A stretch of 31,215 bases of DNA from positions 1 to 31,215 of the forward strand of contig JASBSH010000294.1 of assembly GCA_030149025.1 (NCBI GenBank), written 5' to 3'. The notes below the pieces were generated by a model, which was not told the DNA's origin, ran no database searches, and saw nothing but the letters and a program-made list of their open reading frames with translations. This stretch comes from Actinomycetales bacterium. Lineage in GTDB: Bacteria > Actinomycetota > Actinomycetes > Actinomycetales > BWSM-131. Shown piece after piece: positions 15,141 through 29,312 of this stretch (position 1 is its first letter; each line of letters starts with the position of its first letter). A program made the translations under genes and the position numbers.

Positions 15141-15195
15141 GCGCCCGGGCGTGTCGTCGTCCCGGGCGCACATCGCGCCCGGCACTCAAGGTGCC
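15141..15195 (-). promoter_or_regulatory. rpsJ leader with mutually exclusive hairpins (candidate attenuator)
   Basis: In transcription order, segment 1 (15182-15175, CCGGGCGC) pairs perfectly over 8 bp with segment 2 (GCGCCCGG at 15169-15162, loop 5 nt). Segment 2, taken as 15169-15161, also pairs perfectly over 9 bp with segment 3 (15149-15141, loop 11 nt). A further 5-bp hairpin (15195-15191 with 15185-15181) abuts segment 1. The last stem ends 63 nt before the rpsJ ATG. This 1:2 versus 2:3 arrangement is the layout of an attenuator or switch; function and ligand are inference. Confidence 0.5.
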
Positions 15196-15301
15196 CTGCT
15201 CGTCGGAAAACTGTCGGAGGCCCGTGGACTGGGCGCCGGCGCGTGAGGCGTGAGCTCCTCGATCCCGCCTAGGGCATGGACCTGCGCCGAACAACCTGTC
15301 T

Positions 15302-15332
15302 AGTGTGCCAGAGCCATGGACACGCAGTCCAA
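15302..15332 (-). promoter_or_regulatory. Weak candidate promoter of the S10 operon
   Basis: TTGGAC (15332-15327) and CACACT (15307-15302) lie 19 bp apart on the minus strand, about 220 nt before rpsJ; shifting the -35 one base to TGGACT gives 18 bp. The fit is mediocre. It lies between the tuf terminator and rpsJ, where an S10 promoter is expected. The rest of the 15078-15550 gap has the hairpin cluster, the U-free tract and the tuf terminator, and no gene. Confidence 0.28.
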
Positions 15333-15382
15333 TCCGGGCTCCCGCCCCGGTCAGACCTCTGCGCGTGCGGCTGTGCTGGCCA

Positions 15383-15466
15383 GTTGGTTCTTGCTGGTGG
15401 TTGCTGGTGGTTGCTGGTGCTGCTGGTTCGTGCTTGGTCTTGCTGTTCGCGCTGGTCTTGCTGTGG
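15383..15466 (-). other. 84-nt U-free, C/A-rich tract (rut-like), with CCACCAGCAA repeats
   Basis: As minus-strand RNA this stretch would contain 35 A, 34 C, 15 G and no U. It includes three tandem copies of the 10-mer CCACCAGCAA (plus strand 15391-15420, the last copy differing by one base). It is expected to be unstructured, unlike the GC-rich surroundings, and follows the tuf hairpin directly. C-rich, G-poor, unstructured RNA is the known preference of Rho factor. Confidence 0.5.
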
Positions 15467-15484
15467 ACGCGCCGCCGGACACGA

Positions 15485-15514
15485 GCAGGCCCGGGCCTTC
15501 GGGCCCGGGCCTGC
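15485..15514 (-). terminator. Hairpin terminator of tuf
   Basis: A perfect 13-bp GC stem (15485-15497 with 15502-15514) with a 4-nt loop (CGAA on the transcript) starts 36 nt after the tuf stop codon. There is no U-tract, which is common for actinobacterial terminators. It may act together with the rut-like tract that follows. Confidence 0.75.
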
Positions 15515-15550
15515 CTCCTTGCCGTGCGAGGGCCGCCTAGGTGGCGTGCC

Positions 15551-16744
15551 TCACTTGACGATCTTCGTGACCCGGCCGGCGCCGACGGTGCGGCCACCCT
15601 CGCGGATCGCGAAGTTGAGGCCCTCCTCCATGGCGATCGGCTGGATGAGGTTGACCGTCATCTCGGTGTTGTCGCCGGGCATCACCATCTCGGTGCCCTC
15701 GGGCAGCTGGATGACACCGGTGACGTCCGTGGTGCGGAAGTAGAACTGCGGCCGGTAGTTCGAGTAGAACGGGTTGTGCCGGCCACCCTCGTCCTTGGAC
15801 AGGATGTAGACCTGTGCCTCGAACTCGGTGTGCGGGGTGATGGAGCCCGGCTTGCAGACGACCTGGCCGCGCTCGACCTCCTCGCGCTTCGTGCCCCGGA
15901 GCAGCAGGCCGACGTTCTCACCCGCACGGGCCTGGTCGAGGAGCTTGCGGAACATCTCGACACCGGTGACAGTCGTCTTCTGCGACTTCTCCTTGATGCC
16001 GACGATCTCGACCTCTTCGTTCACGTTGAGCACACCGCGCTCGACGCGACCGGTCACCACGGTGCCGCGGCCGGTGATGGTGAAGACGTCCTCGACGGGC
16101 ATCAGGAACGGCTTGTCGACGTCACGCTCCGGCTCGGGGATGGCGGTGTCGACCGCGTCCATGAGCTCCATCAGCTTGGCGCCCCACTCGGCGTCGCCCT
16201 CGAGCGCCTTGAGCGCGGACACGCGCACGACAGGGACGTCGTCACCCGGGAACTCGTACGCGGACAGCAGCTCGCGCACCTCCATCTCGACGAGCTCGAG
16301 GATCTCCTCGTCGTCGACCATGTCGGCCTTGTTCAGCGCGACCACGATGTACGGCACGCCGACCTGGCGGGCCAGGAGGACGTGCTCCTTGGTCTGCGGC
16401 ATCGGGCCGTCGGTAGCGGCGACCACCAGGATCGCGCCGTCCATCTGCGCGGCGCCGGTGATCATGTTCTTGATGTAGTCGGCGTGGCCCGGGCAGTCGA
16501 CGTGGGCGTAGTGACGTGACTCGGTCTGGTACTCGATGTGCGAGATCGAGATGGTGATACCGCGCTGCTTCTCCTCCGGCGCCTTGTCGATCTTGTCGAA
16601 GGGCGTGAAGGGGTTCAGGTCCGGGTACTTGTCGTGCAGCACCTTGCTGATCGCCGCGGTCAGCGTCGTCTTCCCGTGGTCGATGTGACCGATGGTGCCG
16701 ATGTTGACGTGCGGCTTAGTCCGCTCGAACTTCGCCTTACCCAC
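15551..16744 (-). CDS. tuf: Elongation factor Tu
   Basis: EF-Tu delivers aminoacyl-tRNA to the ribosomal A site as a GTPase. The 397-residue product shows G1 GHIDHGKT (19-26), the switch RGITI (61-65), G3 DCPGH (83-87) and G4 NKAD (138-141), followed by domains 2 and 3 ending GAGRVTKIVK. The start is GTG 16744 with GAGGAGGA 6-7 nt upstream, a strong site. A 138-nt spacer with a good -10 separates it from fusA, so it may be transcribed both with the str operon and alone. Nothing suggests elfamycin resistance at the level I can judge. Confidence 0.99.
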   Translation of the reverse strand: MGKAKFERTKPHVNIGTIGHIDHGKTTLTAAISKVLHDKYPDLNPFTPFDKIDKAPEEKQRGITISISHIEYQTESRHYAHVDCPGHADYIKNMITGAAQMDGAILVVAATDGPMPQTKEHVLLARQVGVPYIVVALNKADMVDDEEILELVEMEVRELLSAYEFPGDDVPVVRVSALKALEGDAEWGAKLMELMDAVDTAIPEPERDVDKPFLMPVEDVFTITGRGTVVTGRVERGVLNVNEEVEIVGIKEKSQKTTVTGVEMFRKLLDQARAGENVGLLLRGTKREEVERGQVVCKPGSITPHTEFEAQVYILSKDEGGRHNPFYSNYRPQFYFRTTDVTGVIQLPEGTEMVMPGDNTEMTVNLIQPIAMEEGLNFAIREGGRTVGAGRVTKIVK

Positions 16745-16812
16745 TGGGGGTCCTCCTCGAGAACTGGTTGTGTGAGACGCCGACTGCCCACTGGGTGACA
16801 GATCAACGCGTG

Positions 16813-16818
16813 AGTCTA
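16813..16818 (-). promoter_or_regulatory. Candidate internal promoter of tuf (-10 TAGACT)
   Basis: TAGACT on the minus strand (16818-16813) is a strong match to the actinobacterial -10 pattern, about 70 nt before the tuf start. No good -35 is visible (CACACC-like sequence at the right distance). Two short GC hairpins (16842-16855 and 16823-16838) lie between the fusA stop and this element and could trim read-through. A separate tuf promoter in the fusA-tuf spacer is known in Streptomyces. Confidence 0.45.
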
Positions 16819-16882
16819 GCGCCCGGTCTGGTGACCGGTGTGGGGCGGGCGCCCCGGCTCTTCTCCTCGAACTGGAGCCGGA

Positions 16883-18985
16883 TCACTCGCCCCGTGTCTT
16901 CTTGATGATCTCCTCGGCCACCGCGCGCGGGACCTCGGCATAGCTGTCGAACTGCATCGTGTAGACCGCTCGGCCCTGCGTCTTCGACCGGAGGTCACCG
17001 ACGTAGCCGAACATCTCCGACAGCGGCACGAGCGCGCGGACCACCTTCGCGCCGCTGACGTCCTCCATGGCCTGGATCTGCCCACGCCGGGAGTTGAGGT
17101 CACCGATCACGTCGCCCATGTACTCGTCGGGCGTCCGCACCTCGACGGCCATCATCGGCTCGAGCAGCACCGGATCGGCCCGGCGCACACCCTCCTTGAG
17201 GACCCTCGAACCGGCGATCTTGAAGGCCATCTCCGAGGAGTCGACGTCGTGGTAGGCGCCGTCGACCAGGGTGGCCTTGATACCGACCAGCGGGTAGCCG
17301 GCGAGCACACCGAGCTGCATGGCGTCCTGGATACCGGCGTCCACGCTCGGGATGTACTCCCGCGGCACCCGGCCACCGGTGATCTTGTTGTCGAACTCGT
17401 ACAGCGTGCCCTCGGAGGTGTCGAGCGGCTCGAAGCTGACCTGTACCTTCGCGTACTGCCCGGAACCACCCGTCTGCTTCTTGTGGGTGTAGTCGACCTT
17501 GTCGACGGCCTTGCGGATGGTCTCCCGGTAGGCGACCTGCGGCTTGCCGACGTTGGCCTCGACCTTGTACTCGCGACGCATCCGGTCGACGAGCACGTCG
17601 AGGTGAAGCTCGCCCATCCCCTTGATGATGGTCTGGCCGGTCTCCTCGTCGAGCTGCACCTGGAAGGTCGGGTCCTCCTCGGCGAGCTTCTGGATCGCGG
17701 TCCCGAGCTTCTCCTGGTCACCCTTGGTCTTCGGCTCGATGGCGACCTCGATGACCGGCTCCGGGAACGTCATGGACTCCAGGACGACCTGGTCCTGCAT
17801 GTCGCACAGCGTGTCGCCGGTGGTGGTCTCCTTCAGGCCGATCATCGCGTAGATGTGGCCGGCCTGCGCCTCGGCCACCGGGTTCTCCTTGTTGTAGTGC
17901 ATCTGTAAGAGCTTTCCGATGCGCTCCTTGCGCCCCTTGGTGCTGTTCATCACCTGGGCGCCGGAGGCGACCTTTCCCGAGTAGACCCGCACGTAGGTCA
18001 GCTTCCCGAAGAACGGGTGCGCGGCGACCTTGAACGCCAGCGCGGAGAACGGCTCGGAAGCGTCGGGGTGGCGCTCGATGACGACGTCCTCGTCACCCAC
18101 CTTGTGGCCCTTGATCGCCGGCACGTCCAGGGGCGAGGGCAGGTAGTCGAGCACCGCGTCGAGCATGGGCTGGATGCCCTTGTTCTTGAACGCCGAGCCG
18201 CACAGCACCGGGTAGACCTCGCTGGCGACGGTCAGCTTGCGGATGGCCGCCTTGATCTCCTCGGGGGTGATCTCCTCGCCACCGAGGTACTTCTCCAGCA
18301 GCTCCTCGTCGGTCTCGGCCACCGTCTCCAGCAGCTGCTGGCGGTACTCCTCGGCCTTGTCGGCGAGGTCGGCCGGGATCGCCTCGATCTCGTACGCCTC
18401 ACCCTTGCCGGTGTCGCCGCGCCAGGTCAGCGCGCGCATGTACACGAGGTCGACAACGCCCTCGAAGCTGCTCTCGGCCCCGATCGGGATCTGGATGACC
18501 AGCGGCTTGGCGCCGAGGCGGTCGATGATCGTCTGCACGGTGAAGAAGAAGTCCGCGCCGAGCTTGTCCATCTTGTTGACGAAGCAGATGCGCGGGACGT
18601 TGTACTTGTCCGCCTGGCGCCACACGGTCTCGGACTGGGGCTCGACACCCTCCTTGCCGTCGAACACGGCGACGGCGCCATCGAGCACCCGCAGCGACCG
18701 CTCCACCTCGACGGTGAAGTCGACGTGCCCCGGTGTGTCGATGATGTTGATCTGGGTGCCCTCCCAGAAGCAGGTGGTCGCGGCGGAGGTGATGGTGATG
18801 CCCCGCTCCTGCTCCTGCTCCATCCAGTCCATCGTCGAGGCGCCGTCGTGCGTCTCGCCCATCTTGTAGTTGACCCCGGTGTAGTACAGGATCCGCTCGG
18901 TCGTCGTGGTCTTGCCGGCGTCGATGTGCGCCATGATGCCGATGTTGCGGACCTTCTTGAGGTCGGTCAGCACGTCCAGTGCCAC
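16883..18985 (-). CDS. fusA: Elongation factor G
   Basis: EF-G catalyses translocation and, with RRF, ribosome recycling. The 700-residue product shows G1 AHIDAGKT (19-26), RGITI (61-65), G3 DTPGH (83-87) and G4 NKMD (137-140), then domains II-V including GMGELHLDVLVDRMRREY. Start is GTG 18985. Length and its location between rpsG and tuf identify it as the housekeeping EF-G and not a second paralogue. It lies 83 nt after rpsG. Confidence 0.99.
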   Translation of the reverse strand: MALDVLTDLKKVRNIGIMAHIDAGKTTTTERILYYTGVNYKMGETHDGASTMDWMEQEQERGITITSAATTCFWEGTQINIIDTPGHVDFTVEVERSLRVLDGAVAVFDGKEGVEPQSETVWRQADKYNVPRICFVNKMDKLGADFFFTVQTIIDRLGAKPLVIQIPIGAESSFEGVVDLVYMRALTWRGDTGKGEAYEIEAIPADLADKAEEYRQQLLETVAETDEELLEKYLGGEEITPEEIKAAIRKLTVASEVYPVLCGSAFKNKGIQPMLDAVLDYLPSPLDVPAIKGHKVGDEDVVIERHPDASEPFSALAFKVAAHPFFGKLTYVRVYSGKVASGAQVMNSTKGRKERIGKLLQMHYNKENPVAEAQAGHIYAMIGLKETTTGDTLCDMQDQVVLESMTFPEPVIEVAIEPKTKGDQEKLGTAIQKLAEEDPTFQVQLDEETGQTIIKGMGELHLDVLVDRMRREYKVEANVGKPQVAYRETIRKAVDKVDYTHKKQTGGSGQYAKVQVSFEPLDTSEGTLYEFDNKITGGRVPREYIPSVDAGIQDAMQLGVLAGYPLVGIKATLVDGAYHDVDSSEMAFKIAGSRVLKEGVRRADPVLLEPMMAVEVRTPDEYMGDVIGDLNSRRGQIQAMEDVSGAKVVRALVPLSEMFGYVGDLRSKTQGRAVYTMQFDSYAEVPRAVAEEIIKKTRGE

Positions 18986-19068
18986 GGGTTACTGCCTCTT
19001 CTCGTCGGACGTCTTGTCGTGGGGCGGGATCCAGTGCCCGTCCCGAAGAGGGGCAGGCGCCGGGTCGG

Positions 19069-19539
19069 TCACCAGCGGTAGTGCGCGAAGGCCTTGTTGG
19101 ACTCGGCCATCTTGTGGGTGTCCTCGCGGCGCTTGACCGCAGCGCCGAGGCCGTTGCTCGCGTCGAGAATCTCGTTCATCAACCGCTCGGTCATCGTCTT
19201 CTCCCGCCGCGCCCGCGAGTAGCCGACGAGCCAGCGCAGCGCGAGCGTGGTGGCGCGACCGGCGCGCACCTCGACCGGGACCTGGTAGGTGGCGCCACCG
19301 ACACGGCGGGACTTGACCTCCAGCGTCGGCTTGACGTTGTCCAGCGCCCGCTTCAGCGCGATGACCGGGTCCTGACCGGTCTTCTCACGCGCGCCCTCGA
19401 GCGCGCCGTAGACGATGCGCTCGGCGGTGGACTTCTTGCCGTCGACCAGAACCTTGTTCACCAGCTGGGTGACCAGAGGGGAGCCGTAGACCGGGTCGAC
19501 TACCAGCGGCCGCTTCGGGGCGGGGCCCTTGCGAGGCAT
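19069..19539 (-). CDS. rpsG: Ribosomal protein S7 (uS7)
   Basis: S7 nucleates assembly of the 30S head and lines the E site. The 156-residue product begins MPRKGPAPKRPLVVDPVYG and has the family motif VGGATYQVPVEVRAGRATTLALRWL and the end NKAFAHYRW. ATG 19539 overlaps the rpsL stop by one base (TGATG). Length is normal. Confidence 0.98.
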   Translation of the reverse strand: MPRKGPAPKRPLVVDPVYGSPLVTQLVNKVLVDGKKSTAERIVYGALEGAREKTGQDPVIALKRALDNVKPTLEVKSRRVGGATYQVPVEVRAGRATTLALRWLVGYSRARREKTMTERLMNEILDASNGLGAAVKRREDTHKMAESNKAFAHYRW

Positions 19540-19913
19540 CAGCTCTTCTCCTTCTTGGCGCCGTAGCGGCTGCGAGCCTGCTTGCGGTTCTTCACACCCT
19601 GGGTGTCGAGCGAACCGCGGATGATCTTGTAGCGGACGCCGGGGAGGTCCTTCACACGGCCGCCGCGAACGAGCACGATCGAGTGCTCCTGAAGGTTGTG
19701 GCCCACGCCGGGGATGTACGCGGTGACCTCGATCCCGCTGCTCAGCTTCACGCGGGCCACCTTGCGCAGCGCCGAGTTCGGCTTCTTCGGCGTGGTGGTG
19801 TAGACACGGGTGCAGACCCCGCGACGCTGCGGGCTCCCCTTCAGCGCCGGGGCCTTCTGCTTCCCGGGCTTGTCCTGCCGGCCCTTGCGCACCAGCTGCT
19901 GGATCGTGGGCAC
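19539..19913 (-). CDS. rpsL: Ribosomal protein S12 (uS12)
   Basis: S12 monitors codon-anticodon pairing in the decoding centre and is the classic streptomycin target. The 124-residue product begins MPTIQQLVRKGR; K43 and K88, the usual streptomycin-resistance positions, are both wild type, and D89, the residue methylthiolated in many bacteria, is present. The start is GTG 19913 with GGAG 6 nt upstream. It is the first gene of the str operon and has a leader of about 250 nt from the candidate promoter. Confidence 0.99.
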   Translation of the reverse strand: MPTIQQLVRKGRQDKPGKQKAPALKGSPQRRGVCTRVYTTTPKKPNSALRKVARVKLSSGIEVTAYIPGVGHNLQEHSIVLVRGGRVKDLPGVRYKIIRGSLDTQGVKNRKQARSRYGAKKEKS

Positions 19914-19939
19914 TACGTCTCCGTCTGTCGTCCGACTGC

Positions 19940-20114
19940 TCTGGGTTGTTTGCTACTTGCTCTTATGTTGCTGCTCTGCTTGCGCTCCGGCATTCGACCC
20001 GGCCTGGCCCACGCGGTCGGGCGTGTCGAGCCATCCTGGGCGGCACAGGGCCGAGGCCCTAGTGTCATCTCGGAATACTCGCCGCAACCACCCGGCCGAC
20101 GTTCCTATCGGCCG
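19940..20114 (-). promoter_or_regulatory. Long leader of the str operon: hairpins, then an A/C-rich AGCAA tract
   Basis: Between the candidate promoter and rpsL the transcript would contain a perfect 7-bp hairpin (20093-20099 with 20108-20114, loop 8 nt) and a small GGGC-type hairpin at 20047-20060. It then has a purine- and C-rich, U-poor stretch around 19945-20000 with repeated AGCAA/AGCAG words. No convincing ORF is present. Whether it regulates is inference. Confidence 0.4.
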
Positions 20115-20166
20115 CAGCAGGCGCCACGCACACGCGAGAGCCCGGGGAACCCAGGCACGAACATCG

Positions 20167-20196
20167 AGGATACCGGCGGGTCGAGCCGAGCGTCAA
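20167..20196 (-). promoter_or_regulatory. Promoter of the str operon (TTGACG - 18 bp - TATCCT)
   Basis: On the minus strand TTGACG (20196-20191) and TATCCT (20172-20167) are separated by 18 bp, a close match to the housekeeping sigma consensus. It lies between the rpoC terminator and rpsL. The predicted start point near 20160 leaves a leader of about 247 nt. A weaker alternative sits at 20061-20087. Confidence 0.6.
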
Positions 20197-20258
20197 AACG
20201 GCCCTGCTCGCTGCAGCGACGACTCCTTCTGGGTGGAGTTGCGCCAATCCCCCGCCGT

Positions 20259-20305
20259 CGCAGGGTGGCCCCGCACCAATAGGTCTGGCGCGGGGCCACC
20301 CTGCG
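20259..20305 (-). terminator. Terminator hairpin of rpoBC
   Basis: A perfect 16-bp stem (20259-20274 with 20290-20305) with a 15-nt loop begins 15 nt after the rpoC stop codon. No U-tract follows on the transcript. Its position, just ahead of the str promoter, fits a terminator separating rpoBC from the str operon. Confidence 0.8.
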
Positions 20306-20320
20306 CTGAACGGGGCGGGA

Positions 20321-24193
<3,873 letters not shown>

Positions 24194-24284
24194 GTTTCCT
24201 TCTCTCAGTTCTCAGTAACGGGCAGGTCGGGACTGATGCGATCAGAGGTGGATGCTGCTGTGTTCCAGCGCTCGTCCAGCCCGA

Positions 24285-27776
<3,492 letters not shown>

Positions 27777-27883
27777 GAGGGGTCCTTCCACATGCCTGGC
27801 GGGGCGTAACGTGCGCATGCCGAGCCGCCCTTGTCCAATCCCCGGAGGGAGCAGATTCGGGACACACGACAGCGCAAAGCGAC

Positions 27884-27912
27884 AGCATACCCATTTCGGG
27901 CCGCCGTGTAAA
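27884..27912 (-). promoter_or_regulatory. Promoter of rpoB (TTTACA - 17 bp - TATGCT)
   Basis: TTTACA (27912-27907) and TATGCT (27889-27884) are separated by exactly 17 bp on the minus strand, the best promoter match in the window. The predicted start point near 27877 gives a leader of about 100 nt to the TTG start. The rest of the 27777-28113 gap holds no gene and no clear terminator for the mce operon. Confidence 0.68.
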
Positions 27913-28023
27913 GCATGTGATGGCACGGCAAGCAGGCCCCCACCCGCTCCCCGTGGAGATGTCGCTCCCCCCGGCACCCAGCCCGCCCGTAGGGCCGCTC
28001 GGAGATCCGGCGGAACGGCAACG

Positions 28024-28052
28024 ATGGTGGCCGTCGGTTCGCCCTACGTCAA
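28024..28052 (-). promoter_or_regulatory. Possible second upstream promoter of rpoB
   Basis: TTGACG (28052-28047) and CACCAT (28029-28024) lie 17 bp apart about 60 nt beyond the end of the mce genes. The -35 is good and the -10 poor. It could feed rpoB from further upstream or be chance. Confidence 0.25.
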
Positions 28053-28113
28053 GCCGCCGCGGGCAACTGTCCCGGCAGAACCAGGAAGAACCGGGAAGCA
28101 GCAGGCGGCACGC

Positions 28114-28767
28114 TTACAGCGCGTCCACCTTCTCCACCAGCCATTCCGCCGCTGCAGAACCGGCTCCAGAACCGGCTCCGGAACCGGCCTGCCCGCCGCC
28201 CCTGCCGGCCGCCTCGGACGCCCTGGCCATGGTCATCCGGACCCTGGTGAGGTCGGTCTTCGGCCCGTCCAGCCGGTTGGAGGTCGTGGTCTGGTTGACG
28301 AAGACCAGGACGACGACCCGGTCGGCCGACGCGCTCACCACGCCGGCGTCGACAACGCGGGCGACGACGGTCGCCTGCGTTGTGGAGGCCAGCGGCCGGA
28401 CGACCTCTGCGCTGGTCCGCCGGTACTCCTCGGCGAACTCCCCCGTGCTCAGGGCCAGCGCGGAGCGGAAGTCGTCGTCCAGGGTCGCGTAGTCATAGCT
28501 GAGCACCGTCTCCGCAGACGTCCGTGCCTGGGCGAGTGCCGCCGTCCGGGCGTCGGAGACCGCCTCGCGCTGCCGGTCGGAGACGACGAGCCAGCCGGCG
28601 GCCGCACAGAGCAGCGCCGTGGCCGCAGCCACGACGGCCAGAACGAGACTGCGGGGACGGCGCGTGGCCGCCACCCCGGGCGCCGGCGCCTCGGGCTCGT
28701 GAACCGGGATTTCATGATCACCGGAGGAGGGGGTGGTCTGCTCGGTTTGCACGCTCATCTTCCTCAC
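28114..28767 (-). CDS. Mce-associated membrane protein with Gly/Ser-rich insert
   Basis: A single-pass membrane protein of the kind that follows mceF in actinobacterial mce operons and is thought to stabilise or assist the Mce lipid-import complex; the exact role is unknown. The 217-residue product has a cytosolic acidic/Pro-rich N-terminus, one hydrophobic helix at about 41-62 (SLVLAVVAAATALLCAAAG) and an outside domain resembling the NTF2-like fold (SYDYATLDDDFRSALALSTGEF). Just before the last strand (EWLVEKVDAL) lies a Gly/Ser/Ala-rich insert of about 25 residues. The GTG start at 28767 overlaps the preceding stop by 4 bp; ATG 28758 is an alternative. Confidence 0.85.
   Translation of the reverse strand: MRKMSVQTEQTTPSSGDHEIPVHEPEAPAPGVAATRRPRSLVLAVVAAATALLCAAAGWLVVSDRQREAVSDARTAALAQARTSAETVLSYDYATLDDDFRSALALSTGEFAEEYRRTSAEVVRPLASTTQATVVARVVDAGVVSASADRVVVLVFVNQTTTSNRLDGPKTDLTRVRMTMARASEAAGRGGGQAGSGAGSGAGSAAAEWLVEKVDAL
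28157..28188. repeat. 12-bp tandem repeat GAACCGGCTCCR, 2.7 copies
   Basis: Copies at 28157-28168 and 28169-28180 differ at one base, and a partial copy follows to 28188. On the coding strand they produce the repeated GAGS-type linker of the Mce-associated protein. The unit is a multiple of three, so copy-number change would keep the frame. Confidence 0.7.
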
Positions 28768-29300
28768 CCCACGAACTGCAGGTCGCCCGCCAGCCAGCGG
28801 TCACCCACGCGGCTCAGGTCCAGCCGCATCCGGTAGTTCCGCGCGGTCGGCTCCGGGTTGGCGGTGTTGGTCACCTCGGTGTCCACGACGAGCAGGACGA
28901 CGGCGGAGTCCGCGTCGGAGCTCACCAGGGCGGCCTCGGTCACCTCGCCCTCGGACACCGACTTGTTGTCGGTCACCAGCTCGCGGGTCTGCTCCACCCC
29001 GGCGCGGAAGGCGTCCCGGAACTCGCCGGTCGCGCCGTCCAGCACCAGCTGCACGTCCTCGTTGAAGGTGCGGTAGTCCAGGGTGGTGAAGTTGACGCCG
29101 ATCTGGCGGGCCTGCTGCAGCACCTCCGCCCTCCGCGCGTCCACCGAGCGCTGCTCGAGCCAGCGGGGACCGAGGACAGCGAGCACCGCGACGGCGGCGA
29201 CGGCGAGGGCCCCCAGGACGGCGTACACCACCCGGGGCGACCGCAGCGCTGGGACGGAAAGCGTTGGGACGGAAACCGTTCGTCGGACCGGTCGGCTCAT
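28764..29300 (-). CDS. Mce-associated membrane protein
   Basis: A second Mce-associated protein, 178 residues from ATG 29300 (MSRPVRRTVS), chosen because GAGAGG lies 8 nt upstream; GTG 29309 would add three residues. It has a basic N-terminus, one hydrophobic helix (VVYAVLGALAVAAVAVLAVL, about residues 24-43) and an outside domain with NFTTLDYRTFNEDVQLVLDGATGEF and the end WLAGDLQFV. The pattern YRTFNEDV...ATGEF matches the corresponding stretch of the next gene, so the two are paralogues. It lies 12 nt after the mceF-like gene. Confidence 0.86.
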   Translation of the reverse strand: MSRPVRRTVSVPTLSVPALRSPRVVYAVLGALAVAAVAVLAVLGPRWLEQRSVDARRAEVLQQARQIGVNFTTLDYRTFNEDVQLVLDGATGEFRDAFRAGVEQTRELVTDNKSVSEGEVTEAALVSSDADSAVVLLVVDTEVTNTANPEPTARNYRMRLDLSRVGDRWLAGDLQFVG

Positions 29301-29312
29301 TCGTTGCACCTC

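Noticed and set aside
19539..19913. Possible natural streptomycin resistance in rpsL
   Set aside because: K43 and K88 are both the sensitive residues and the surrounding loops are canonical.
20061..20087. GACACT with TTGCGG as the main str promoter
   Set aside because: The spacer is only 15 bp and the -10 is poor; TTGACG-18-TATCCT upstream is much better, so I keep this only as a weak alternative.
20065..20247. Short minus-strand frames in the rpoC-rpsL gap as possible small genes
   Set aside because: They span the terminator side and the str promoter, have no ribosome-binding sites and show no recognisable sequence.
27777..27977. N-terminal extension of RpoB to 27977
   Set aside because: The added 67 residues run through the predicted -10/-35 and are unlike known beta subunits; TTG 27776 has a good ribosome-binding site and a familiar N-terminus.
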